Part shown: one piece after another, positions 6,230-14,172 of the stretch
Layout of the letters: each line of letters opens with the position of its first letter
How positions within the stretch are numbered: position 1 is the stretch's first letter
Assembly (NCBI GenBank): GCA_964457755.1
Contig: CAYWGC010000050.1
Span: 1-22,953, forward strand
Length of the DNA: 22,953 nt
Source of the DNA: Tharpella sp964457755
Lineage (GTDB): Bacteria; Desulfobacterota; Anaeroferrophillalia; Anaeroferrophillales; Tharpellaceae
Direction: 5' to 3'
The notes under the pieces: model-generated
What the model was told of the DNA's origin: nothing
Seen by the model: only the letters and a program-made list of their open reading frames with translations
The model's database searches: none
Made by a program: the position numbers and the translations under genes

Positions 6230-6460
6230 TCATATCCAGATGTAATGGGATGACGATAGTTTATTGGGTTCCCGTCCTGCTTTCTTGCAGCTGTCAAAAT
6301 AGAAATCAACCGCTTCGTGAAAGGCATCTTTCAACTCGGCGACCGATTCGCCGTGGAAACCAACCGTATCCCGAATGCCGATGATATTGCCGAACAGGAT
6401 ATTATCATCTGGATCAAATTCGATTTTAGCTGTATAGCCTTTGTAGCTCAATGTATTCAT
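6230..6460 (-). pseudogene. hicB: HicB-family antitoxin, truncated
   Basis: The frame reads SYKGYTAKIEFDPDDNILFG, then IGIRDTVGFHGESVAELKDAFHEAVDFYF in pieces typical of HicB antitoxins: a degenerate RNase H-like fold that covers the HicA toxin. It keeps KAGREPNK, but where intact proteins continue KPFSG.F and a ribbon-helix-helix DNA-binding domain, it ends after SSSHYIWI. The lost part would be about 30-35 residues. Its ATG overlaps the hicA stop (ATGA), the usual hicA-hicB order. It could still bind HicA, but not DNA in the usual way. Confidence 0.75.
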
Positions 6461-6711
6461 AATTTTACCCCTGCTCTTTTGAGAAAATCCCCGGCGTTTC
6501 GTATTTGGTAGCGTTTGACCTCCTTGCCGGGATGCGGACGGTGAAAGTCACCTTTTTCATCGTTAAGAATGAATGAGACCCGCGATCAATCCCCTTCAAT
6601 CAGTGTATCTCCCAAAGCGGCAAACAACGATTCAACCTTACGCCATTCAATATTACCTGGCGTGGGGTGGGAGAATATAGCCGCCAATATCTTTTTGTGT
6701 TTGCTATTCAT
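6457..6711 (-). pseudogene. hicA: HicA-family toxin with in-frame TGA
   Basis: The 84-codon frame reads MNSKHKKILAAIFSHPTPGN, IEWRKVESLFAALGDTLIEG, then after the stop RVSFILNDEKGDFHRPHPGK and RYQIRNAGDFLKRAGV, a complete HicA mRNA interferase of the type with the FHRPHPGKE motif. Codon 42 (6586-6588) is TGA, where relatives have Gly (GGA) in GxGSRV; a single G-to-T change explains it. Genes nearby end in TGA, so recoding is unlikely. The start codon at 6711 lies on the edge of the 36-bp repeat, so the promoter region of the module has been replaced. The toxin is therefore inactive. Confidence 0.85.
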
Positions 6712-6744
6712 ATAATTGCAGTTGCGCACTCAAAAAGAAAGCCA
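6709..6744 (+). repeat. 36-bp exact direct repeat, copy 2 (mosaic junction)
   Basis: This copy equals 654-689 in sequence and orientation. Here it is an isolated piece of a ParE/RelE toxin gene, placed between the hicA start codon on its left and the truncated efflux channel gene on its right. It is out of frame with the channel fragment. Confidence 0.9.
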
Positions 6745-6962
6745 CAACCTACTCGGAAAAGCTGATTCCAAAAGTCAAGAAGACCTTGGATTCCACGTTG
6801 GCGGCCTACCAGAGCAACCTTGCCGATTTTGCCTCATTATATCAGGTTGAGATACAGCTGCTCGATTTTGAGAGAGTTATGCTGGTGGCGCGCTCGCAGA
6901 CCTGGATTCGAAAATCGATGGTTGAGACCCTTGCCGGGAACTATGTTTCGGAAAATAAATAA
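6745..6962 (+). pseudogene. TolC/CusC-type outer-membrane efflux protein, C-terminal fragment
   Basis: The open frame ending at TAA 6960 codes TYSEKLIPKVKKTLDSTLAA, YQSNLADFASLYQVEIQLLD, then ending AGNYVSENK. This is the last helical hairpin of TolC-family outer-membrane factors (compare Y....L...L..YQ.G..DF..L..A...L). Only about 70 of some 420-450 residues remain, and no start codon is present. The gene stands 14 bases before cusB, where cusC belongs in a CusCBA operon. The 5' part was lost at the junction with the toxin-derived 36-bp repeat, and the operon promoter was probably lost with it. Confidence 0.8.
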
Positions 6963-6976
6963 AAAAGGGGAACGCT

Positions 6977-8350
6977 ATGTACAGTAACAGATGGAAAAAA
7001 AGGATGGCTGTTAGCATGACGTCCCTTCTCCTTGTGCTCTTAAGTTTTGTGGGGCCAGCGAGCGCGCGTAAGATTAAACACTGGGTCGCGCCGATGGATT
7101 CGGCTTATATCTCCGATAAACCGGGAAAATCGCCGATGGGCATGGATCTGGTGCCGGTTTATGAGGGTGAGAAGAGAGCGCTTTCAGCGGGAACCGTCAC
7201 GGTTGATCCGGTGATGGTCCAGAACATGGGGGTGCGGGTTGCGTCCGTCGAGCGGGGGCCTATCTACAGGAACATCCGGACGATTGGTGAAGTAGATGTG
7301 GCGGAGAGTGAAATCTCGGTCGTCAACCTCCGTTTTTCAGGTTGGATTGAACAAATCTATGCCGATGAAACCGGCCGGGAAGTCAAACGCGGACAAGGAC
7401 TTTTTTCCATCTATTCTCCAGAGTTGGTCGCCGCCCAGAAGGAGTACCTGCTGGCCTATAACATGGGTGGGCCGGTCAGCGAACTGACCAAATCGGCGGC
7501 CGAGCGCCTGCGCCTCTGGGATATCCCGGAAGCCGAACTCAAAAAAATTGTCAGTCGACAGAATGTTGATCGGAATCTGGTTATCAGGGCACCGCGTAGC
7601 GGCTATATCCTGCAAAAAAATGTTGTTGATGGAGCTCGAGTCAAGGCCGGAAAAGATCTCTATCGCATCGGGAACTTAAAAAAAATCTGGGTGACGGCCG
7701 AAGTCTATGAGTTCGATGCGCCCTGGATTAAAGTTGGTCAATCTGCCAATATGGAGCTTTCCTTCCAGCGTGGTAAACAATACGCGGGCCAGGTGAACTA
7801 TATTTATCCGACGCTGAACCGGAAAAGCCGAACCTTGAAAGTGAGACTGGAATTTTCTAATCCGGGTGTTGAATTGAAACCGGGTATGTTTGCTACGGTG
7901 CGTATTCAAGGGCAAAGAAAAGAGGAGGTCTTAAGAATCCCTACGGAAGCCATCCTCCACTCTGGGGAACGGCAGATCGTATTTATTACCAGTGCAATTG
8001 GTAAATACCAAGCTCAAGAGATTGTCACCGGCCTGGTCGGAGATGGACATCTGACCGAGGTGCTCTCGGGTTTGGCGCAAGGTGATACAGTCGTTACTTC
8101 CGGGCAATTCCTGCTCGATTCGGAATCCCAGCTACAGGAAGCCGTGCAGAAACTGCTGGCCACAAGGCTCCAGACAAATAACAAAGCGCAAGCCCAGGCC
8201 GATTCTGCGCCGCCGACCAGCGAACACGACCATAGTCAGGATAGCGGGAGTCTATATTTTACCTGTCCCATGCACCCCACGATTGTCCAGGATAGCCCGG
8301 GGTCCTGCCCGATTTGTGGAATGGATCTTGTGAAAAAACAGCATCAGTAA
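6977..8350 (+). CDS. cusB: CusB/CzcB-type periplasmic adaptor of a copper/silver efflux pump
   Basis: This 457-residue protein begins with a signal peptide (to about residue 30). A degenerate heavy-metal-binding motif follows (PMDSAYISDKPGKSPMGMDL, residues about 40-60, without cysteines), then the adaptor core with hairpin YSPELVAAQKEYL, lipoyl-like IRAPRSGYILQKNVVDGARV and barrel LKPGMFATVRI. The C-terminus adds a second, complete metal-binding domain, YFTCPMHPTIVQDSPGSCP.C, with C430, C444 and C447. Such proteins link the inner-membrane RND pump to the outer-membrane channel and pick up Cu(I)/Ag(I). AAGGGGA precedes the ATG. The length is normal. It is intact, but its channel and pump partners are damaged. 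Confidence 0.92.
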   Translation: MYSNRWKKRMAVSMTSLLLVLLSFVGPASARKIKHWVAPMDSAYISDKPGKSPMGMDLVPVYEGEKRALSAGTVTVDPVMVQNMGVRVASVERGPIYRNIRTIGEVDVAESEISVVNLRFSGWIEQIYADETGREVKRGQGLFSIYSPELVAAQKEYLLAYNMGGPVSELTKSAAERLRLWDIPEAELKKIVSRQNVDRNLVIRAPRSGYILQKNVVDGARVKAGKDLYRIGNLKKIWVTAEVYEFDAPWIKVGQSANMELSFQRGKQYAGQVNYIYPTLNRKSRTLKVRLEFSNPGVELKPGMFATVRIQGQRKEEVLRIPTEAILHSGERQIVFITSAIGKYQAQEIVTGLVGDGHLTEVLSGLAQGDTVVTSGQFLLDSESQLQEAVQKLLATRLQTNNKAQAQADSAPPTSEHDHSQDSGSLYFTCPMHPTIVQDSPGSCPICGMDLVKKQHQ

Positions 8351-8371
8351 CGGTTAAGGCAAGGATTGCCC

Positions 8372-10765
8372 ATGATTAACTGGATCATAGAAAGCAGTGT
8401 CCGCAATCGCTTCTTCGTGATTATTATTACCGGTATCTTGATTGGAGTGGGGCTCTGGTCGATGTGGAATACCCCGGTGGACGCCATTCCCGATCTCTCC
8501 GATGTTCAGGTAATTATTTTTACCGAATATCCGGGCCAGGCGCCGCAGGTGGTCGAGGATCAAGTCACTTATCCCTTGACGACCGCAATGCTGTCGGTTC
8601 CCTACGCTAAGACCGTGCGCGGCTATTCGTTTTTCGGTTTTTCGATGACCTACATCATTTTTGAGGATGGAACCGATCTCTACTGGGCCCGCTCAAGGGT
8701 TTTGGAGTATTTGAACTTTGTTCAGGGTCGGCTGCCACAGGACGTGACTCCGCAACTGGGGCCGGACGCCACCGGAGTCGGTTGGGTCTATATGTACGCC
8801 CTGACTTCGGATCGGCATGACCTGCAACAACTGCGTTCAATCCAGGACTGGTATCTGCGTTATGAGTTGATGGCTCTGCCGGGGGTTGCTGAGGTCGCGA
8901 GTGCGGGTGGTTACGTTAAACAGTATCAGGTCGAAGTTGATCCGGAAAAACTCAGGGCCTACGGAATCTCCCTGCAACACGTCAATATGGCCATCAAGCG
9001 TTCAAATATGGATGTCGGAGGGCGCCTGCTGGAGATGGGCGAGACTGAGTTTATGGTTCGGGGAAAAGGTTACATAACCTCGATTGAAGATCTGGAGGTT
9101 GTGCCGGTAGGTGTTGATGAAGATACACATACGCCGATCCTGCTTTCTCAAGTTGCAAATATTCAGATCGGACCGGAAATCCGTCGCGGCATAATCGAGA
9201 TGAATGGTGAAGGAGAAGCGGTGGCCGGCATTGTCATCGTCCGTTTCGGAGAAAATGCTCTTGAGGTTATTAAACGTGTGAAGGTGCGCTTAGGAGAACT
9301 TAAGGAAGGCTTGCCGGAAGGCGTGGAGATCCATACATCTTACGACCGTTCAAATCTGATCCTGCGGGCCATCGACACCCTGAAGAACAAACTGGTCGAG
9401 GAGATGATTGTTGTCGCCATGATCATCGTTCTCTTTCTCCTCCATTTGCGCTCGGCCTTGGTCGCGATTTTCACACTTCCGGTCGGCATCCTCGTAAGTT
9501 TCATCATCATGCGCCAGCTTGGCATAAATGCCAATATCATGTCTTTGGGTGGGATCGCCATCGCCATTGGAGTTATGGTCGACGCGGCCGTGGTCATGGT
9601 CGAGAATCTCCATAAACATAAAGAGAGGGAGCCCGGATTGTCTGTCATTGGAGAAAAGATTGAGGCCCTGGTGAGTGAACTTCCAAATACTCTGTCGGCC
9701 TATTCTGAGCGTGTCGTGGGCGGCAACTTTATCGATATAACCGTGCGTCGGAGCGCTGCCGCACGGTTTGGCCTGACGGTTGGCGATGTCCAGGATGTTA
9801 TCAAAAGTGCTATCGGCGGCATGAATGTGAGTTTTACGGTTGAGGGTCTGGAACGCTATCCGATCAATGTACGCTATCCGCGCGAGTTACGTTCGGATCT
9901 GGAGTCTCTAAAACGAGTCGCCGTGCCGACGCCAATGGGGCATGCGGTGCCGTTGGCACAGGTTGCTGACATTTCGATAAGCAAAGGTGCGCCGGCTATC
10001 AAGAGCGAAAACGCCCGTCGCACCGCCTGGATTTATATCGATATCAAGACCTCTGATATCGGGGGTTATGTCAAACACGCCAGAGAGGTGGTGGCCGAAC
10101 AGATTACGCTGCCACCGGGGGTTTCAATCGTCTGGTCCGGGCAATTTGAGTATATGGAACGGGCCAACCGGCGTCTGTTGGTCGTGGTGCCGCTCACCTT
10201 GGTAATTATCTTCCTGTTGCTCTACATTCATTTCCGCAGCATAACCGAAAGCCTGATTGTCATGCTGACCGTGCCTTTTGCCATGGTTGGCAGGGTCTGG
10301 CTGTTGGTATTTTTCGGATACAACCTTTCCGTGGCGGTTGCCGTCGGTTTTATCGCGCTGGCCGGCCTTGCCGCCGAGACCGGTGTCGTCATGCTGGTCT
10401 ATCTGGATGGAACCTACGAACGCTGGAAATCCGCAGGCCGTCTGAATACCCTGGCTGACCTTAAATCTGTTATTATCGAGGGCGCTGTAGATCGGGTTCG
10501 GCCCAAGCTGATGACCGTGGCAACTACGACAATCGGCCTGTTGCCGATAATGTTCGGAACCGAAACCGGAACCCGAATCATGAAACGCATTGCTGCGCCG
10601 ATGGTGGGCGGACTTGTCAGTTCGACCATCCTGACCCTGTTAATCCTGCCGGCGGTTTATCTGATTTGGAAACGTTGGACAGACCGCAAAGAACTGCTCC
10701 CAGCAAATCTTTGCACTCCGAACCAGAATGAACGTGAAGCTGCTGAAGAATTATCAAAAACCTGA
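8372..10765 (+). CDS. cusA: CusA/CzcA-type RND metal efflux pump with a large in-frame deletion
   Basis: The start INWIIESSVRNRFFVIII and later blocks PVDAIPDLSDVQVII, GVGWVYMYAL, VMVDAAVVMVEN and the C-terminal FIALAGLAAETGVVML identify a heavy-metal RND pump. I chose ATG 8372 (AAGGA 6 bases upstream), not the earlier TTG. Asp404 in the fourth membrane segment matches the proton-relay aspartate of E. coli CusA. At residue about 420 (near 9630) the protein jumps from KHKERE to LSVIGEKIEAL, skipping about 250 residues that hold several membrane helices and most of the second periplasmic loop, including the region of the E. coli CusA metal-site methionines. The total is 797 rather than about 1040 residues. 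The frame is kept, but proton-driven export is very unlikely. Confidence 0.9.
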   Translation: MINWIIESSVRNRFFVIIITGILIGVGLWSMWNTPVDAIPDLSDVQVIIFTEYPGQAPQVVEDQVTYPLTTAMLSVPYAKTVRGYSFFGFSMTYIIFEDGTDLYWARSRVLEYLNFVQGRLPQDVTPQLGPDATGVGWVYMYALTSDRHDLQQLRSIQDWYLRYELMALPGVAEVASAGGYVKQYQVEVDPEKLRAYGISLQHVNMAIKRSNMDVGGRLLEMGETEFMVRGKGYITSIEDLEVVPVGVDEDTHTPILLSQVANIQIGPEIRRGIIEMNGEGEAVAGIVIVRFGENALEVIKRVKVRLGELKEGLPEGVEIHTSYDRSNLILRAIDTLKNKLVEEMIVVAMIIVLFLLHLRSALVAIFTLPVGILVSFIIMRQLGINANIMSLGGIAIAIGVMVDAAVVMVENLHKHKEREPGLSVIGEKIEALVSELPNTLSAYSERVVGGNFIDITVRRSAAARFGLTVGDVQDVIKSAIGGMNVSFTVEGLERYPINVRYPRELRSDLESLKRVAVPTPMGHAVPLAQVADISISKGAPAIKSENARRTAWIYIDIKTSDIGGYVKHAREVVAEQITLPPGVSIVWSGQFEYMERANRRLLVVVPLTLVIIFLLLYIHFRSITESLIVMLTVPFAMVGRVWLLVFFGYNLSVAVAVGFIALAGLAAETGVVMLVYLDGTYERWKSAGRLNTLADLKSVIIEGAVDRVRPKLMTVATTTIGLLPIMFGTETGTRIMKRIAAPMVGGLVSSTILTLLILPAVYLIWKRWTDRKELLPANLCTPNQNEREAAEELSKT

Positions 10766-10776
10766 AGGAGGAAAAC

Positions 10777-11307
10777 ATGAAACACTCGGTTGCCTATCTT
10801 GTAGTTTTCGTAGTTTTGCTATTTGCGAACCTTGGCCATGCCGACACCAGGGACTTCGACCAGCAGATGGAGTCCGTCCTGGAGGTCTACCTTGAGATCC
10901 CCAAAACTCTCGCTGCAGACAGGATTGATGGCGTAGTTGCGACCGCAAAAACCGTTGCAACCCTTGCCGAAAATCTTGACAGTGCAAAGGTTACGGGTAT
11001 GCACGCGAAACATTACAAGAACATTCCGGCCAACATCAAAGCCAGCACCGAAAAACTGGCGGCCGCTAAAGATATTACTGCAATGCGTGAAGCATTGAAA
11101 GATCTTTCCAAACCGATGGCCTTGTGGGCGACGCTGAGCCAGCCGCAAGGTGTGAGCGTGATGTACTGCTCCATGGCTCCGGGATCCTGGCTGCAAATCA
11201 ACGATACCGTTATCGCCAATCCGTATTACGGAGCAAAGATGCTTCGTTGTGGTGAAATTGTCGGCGGCAAAGGCGTCAGCGCATCGACCCTCCCCAAAAA
11301 TGAATAA
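10777..11307 (+). CDS. Exported DUF3347-type metal-associated protein
   Basis: This 176-residue protein has a clear signal peptide (cleavage after GHA, about residue 22). A four-helix-like region follows (EVYLEIPKTLAADRIDGVVA, then AAKDITAMREALKDLS), and a C-terminal block VMYCSMAPGSWLQ, NPYYGAKMLRCGEIVGG. DUF3347 domains carry the same YCPMA...W.....I.NPY.G..ML.CG pattern, with Ser for Pro here, and often accompany or are fused to CusB-like adaptors, so periplasmic copper binding is likely. The two cysteines and the methionines are candidate ligands. It follows cusA by 11 bases with GGAGG before its ATG, hence is the last gene of the efflux operon. The gene looks intact. Confidence 0.75.
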   Translation: MKHSVAYLVVFVVLLFANLGHADTRDFDQQMESVLEVYLEIPKTLAADRIDGVVATAKTVATLAENLDSAKVTGMHAKHYKNIPANIKASTEKLAAAKDITAMREALKDLSKPMALWATLSQPQGVSVMYCSMAPGSWLQINDTVIANPYYGAKMLRCGEIVGGKGVSASTLPKNE

Positions 11308-11579
11308 TCATATTTGATCTAGTAACCTTAAACGAAGAATTAGGGTCTGAGTTAAATTAAAAAGATTATAAGGATCTCTCACAGAAATAAGCACGTCCTT
11401 AAAATCGCCGCTTTTTATAGCAAAGCCCTGGTAAAACCTGAAAGTTTTCATTATAATCTTAATGATACTTATAATGGAGACTCTAACAATTACGAAAAGA
11501 TAACAATAGAAGTAAAAATTGTCTGTATCCGGTTAGAAAATTTCGATAATAGTAAATTTTTTTTAAAGGGTTTTCGGAT
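11308..11579. other. AT-rich intergenic region
   Basis: No gene or convincing terminator is seen. It contains an 8-base inverted repeat CATTATAA/TTATAATG (11449-11456 and 11469-11476) that could be an operator for the gene downstream, and a T-rich stretch just before it. Promoter boxes are not distinct because the whole region is AT-rich. Confidence 0.4.
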
Positions 11580-13805
11580 TTGAAACAAATACATTCCGGG
11601 ATATATAAGGTCTCAATCTTCATCCTTGTCACTTGGATGGTTTGCTTTTGTACGGCGGTTTCGGTTTCGGCCGGTTGCACCGATAGCGAGGTATGGACGG
11701 CTTTCCCCTCGACGGACAACCTTATAAAACAAGGGCTTCCGGTAAACGACCAGCTCAAAAATGACAGTGGTCCTACGGTAAATCAGGACGCCACAAAAAC
11801 CTACTCCCGCCGCTGGCAGGGCGGCTCCAGCAGCTGGGGAGCGAGCGTCACGCTAACAATCCACCCAAACGCGAAACTGGCCGCAGATACGGTCCAAAAA
11901 TATGGTGACGGACTAACGAAATCCAAAGCGGGCGTCGCTGTCAAAATCGGCGATCTGGGCTTCAAAACAAACGATCTCATGCGCCCCTACTACATGATTC
12001 AAAAAAAGTGCCTGGTGGTTACTTTCTATACTTCGAGCCCGCGCCGAACCATGGTGGGAGATCAAGACCAGACCGTAAATCAGATCGTCAACAGTCTGGG
12101 TGCTCTTTCCTGCTGCCAGGCCAACCCCACCGGCCCCCAGACCCAGCCGGCAAACGACTGTCCCATATTATCTGACATCGGTTTTGCGCCGGCAAACCCA
12201 ACCCCGACCGATACGGTCTCGTTCACGGCGAAAGCGACGGACAAAAACGGTGACAAAATCGACTACACTTGGAAAATTCAGGATTTCAACGGGAAAATTG
12301 TGCGCCAGTTGAAGGGAGCCAAGGTCTCTTGGAAGAACCCTCCGGCAGGCAACTACAACTTGCAAGTAACCGTGAAAGACGCCGACCCTAACTGCATCGA
12401 CTGGCAGAATAAAAAGCTGGTTGTCCTGCCTAACCCAACTCTCCCCAACCTGCCGCCCACGATTCGGTTGTCACTATCTCCGTCCCCGCCGTTGACCACG
12501 GGCAACGTTTTGATTACGGCCGTAGTGATCGATCCCGACGGCGATGCATTGCGGGGAGGATGGGGACACACTAACACGGGCGGAGTACCGGGCGGAAGAT
12601 ACCCTAAACTACAAACCATTCCCGGCACGAGTGGCCTCTACCAACCAGTAAAGAAAAGAAACGGTAATACCTTTACCTGGAAAGGCCGGGTCGAAGCTGG
12701 CCCTCAGGAAATGACATTCGGAGCGGAGGACGTCCGGGGGGGCAAGTCCCGAAAGACAATTTCATTTGTTGTCATCGACCCGGCAGCCCCTCTTGCCATA
12801 ACCCTTGTCAAAACCCCAAAAGCATACTCAAGCCCTTTACAATCGCTGAATTTTAAAGTAATCGACAATGCGCCGACGGGACAAAAGTTGACCTACAACT
12901 GGTGGATCGACGGCAAACGCGAGAAAAATTGGAATAAAAGTACGGTCACCTGGCCCAATCCAAGCCCAGGCTATCACGAAGTAAAGGTACAGGTTTGGCT
13001 AAAATCGGGAGCAACCGCCACCGATAAGGCAAGTTTCACTATCACCTCAACGCCACAACCACCCCCGGCCCAAAATACCCCGCCCTCAGTAAAGATTGTT
13101 CGCTTGACAAGTAAGCCAACGGTCGGCAAACCGGTCAATTTCAAAGCAATTGTAACCGATCCAAACAAAAATGATACCCATCTCTTTACCTGGCGGCTTG
13201 GTGGAAATCTGATAGGAACAAAGTCGAGTACCAGTTGGCAGACCAAAACCGCTGGAAGCTATCAAGTAAAAATAACGGTTTCCGACGGCACGGACAGGGA
13301 CTCGGCCACACACACCTTCCAGGTCACAGCCAAACCAGCGGTCGTCACCCCGCCACCACCACCGAAGAGGCGCTCCATCATAAAAAGCGCTGCACTATTC
13401 CATACTAACGCCATCCATGGTTACGGCAACGCCAGCAAATTCCAAACTGGTGAGGAGATCGGCCTTCGCCTAGAAATCAACCCCGTCTCAGCTAGCCACC
13501 GCATAGAAATAAACTGGCTCGACCCCCGCCGGAGGCGCTCCCAAAATCGCGCCATCGACATGACCGGGAACATGCCCGGAAAAATTCGGCTAGTAAAAGA
13601 TTTTCTAAAAACCAACCCTTCGGAAATCTCCGGAATCTGGGCCGTGGAAATTTTAGTCGATGGCCGCTTTGAAAGAAATCTAACTTTTTCTCTGGCCACT
13701 TCCGGTTCAGTTTTTTCAGCACCCAGCAAACGTCGCCCCGGCACCAATCCGGGAGTTCCCCAACCGCGACCGGCACCGGGCAGCGGTTGGAAAAACGCTT
13801 TTTAA
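11580..13805 (+). CDS. Large secreted protein with PKD/Ig-like repeats, function unknown
   Basis: This 741-residue protein starts at TTG 11580 (the only start upstream of a good signal peptide; AAAGGG lies about 12 bases before it). The signal ends near residue 32 (VSVSAGC). Residues 33-185 form a unique domain with WGASVTLTI and CLVVTFYTSS. Then come repeats of beta-sandwich type at about 192-283, 289-400, 404-498 and 500-590. The first and last show PKD/Ig-like marks (D.NGDKIDYTWKI; YQVKITVSDGTDRDSATHTF) and the linkers are proline-rich. A C-terminal domain (595-741) includes an Arg-rich patch and a Pro/Gly-rich tail. No membrane anchor or catalytic motif is seen. A surface or adhesive role is possible but unproved. 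It lies 270 bases from the efflux operon and seems to be its own unit. Confidence 0.75.
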   Translation: MKQIHSGIYKVSIFILVTWMVCFCTAVSVSAGCTDSEVWTAFPSTDNLIKQGLPVNDQLKNDSGPTVNQDATKTYSRRWQGGSSSWGASVTLTIHPNAKLAADTVQKYGDGLTKSKAGVAVKIGDLGFKTNDLMRPYYMIQKKCLVVTFYTSSPRRTMVGDQDQTVNQIVNSLGALSCCQANPTGPQTQPANDCPILSDIGFAPANPTPTDTVSFTAKATDKNGDKIDYTWKIQDFNGKIVRQLKGAKVSWKNPPAGNYNLQVTVKDADPNCIDWQNKKLVVLPNPTLPNLPPTIRLSLSPSPPLTTGNVLITAVVIDPDGDALRGGWGHTNTGGVPGGRYPKLQTIPGTSGLYQPVKKRNGNTFTWKGRVEAGPQEMTFGAEDVRGGKSRKTISFVVIDPAAPLAITLVKTPKAYSSPLQSLNFKVIDNAPTGQKLTYNWWIDGKREKNWNKSTVTWPNPSPGYHEVKVQVWLKSGATATDKASFTITSTPQPPPAQNTPPSVKIVRLTSKPTVGKPVNFKAIVTDPNKNDTHLFTWRLGGNLIGTKSSTSWQTKTAGSYQVKITVSDGTDRDSATHTFQVTAKPAVVTPPPPPKRRSIIKSAALFHTNAIHGYGNASKFQTGEEIGLRLEINPVSASHRIEINWLDPRRRRSQNRAIDMTGNMPGKIRLVKDFLKTNPSEISGIWAVEILVDGRFERNLTFSLATSGSVFSAPSKRRPGTNPGVPQPRPAPGSGWKNAF

Positions 13806-14172
13806 GCGGTTGATATAGGTTTTTCAGCTATTTTATTTGATGTAAACTTGATGTAAATTCAGAGAAAAGAAATGTTAATGTTTACGATCAGCTGGAGGGA
13901 CCAATCAGATCCAGATTGAAAATAATGGCAACAATACTCAAGGGTATTATGAATATTAGAGATAAATCGTACGGATAAGATAAAACGACAGCCTTTTAAG
14001 CTGCCCGCAAAATTTCACCTTCACGCCGGACAATTTCGACAATTGTACTCATATCATCTTCCCCCCATTGATCATTATATTCCCTGCTATTTGCTGTTGA
14101 AATTAGGGTTGACTTGTAATTAACAGCATTCTCGACCCACAAGCAAGAGACCGTTATGCTGCAGCAGATTAG
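13806..14172. other. Non-coding region with a dispersed repeat and a tiny reading frame
   Basis: No full gene is seen. It holds the second repeat copy (13841-13861). On the - strand there is an 18-codon frame, MSTIVEIVRREGEILRAA (13996-14052), preceded by an unusually strong GGGGGGAAG site 6 bases before the ATG. It may be the start of a gene cut off by a deletion or a leader peptide; I do not recognise it. The region ends at the damaged TetR gene. Confidence 0.4.
13841..13861 (+). repeat. Dispersed AT-rich repeat, copy 2
   Basis: It matches bases 1-21 at 20 of 21 positions (tandem TTGATGTAAA units) and is followed 20 bases later by TTTACGATCA, a word also found 80 bases into the window. It lies between the secreted-protein gene and the TetR remnant. 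Confidence 0.45.

Noticed and set aside
6586..6588. TGA in hicA as a recoded (Gly or Sec) codon
   Set aside because: Intact genes in the window end in TGA (for example the ParE toxin and ExbB), so TGA is a stop here; no selenocysteine insertion structure is evident and HicA has no such residue.
9340..9648. Met-rich 102-residue - strand frame inside cusA
   Set aside because: It is the reverse complement of a conserved membrane block of CusA; no ribosome binding site; a shadow frame.
762..11404. 13-base word CACGTCCTTAAAA shared by two intergenic regions (about 760 and 11391)
   Set aside because: Short, without further similarity around it; chance match in a window of this size is likely enough.
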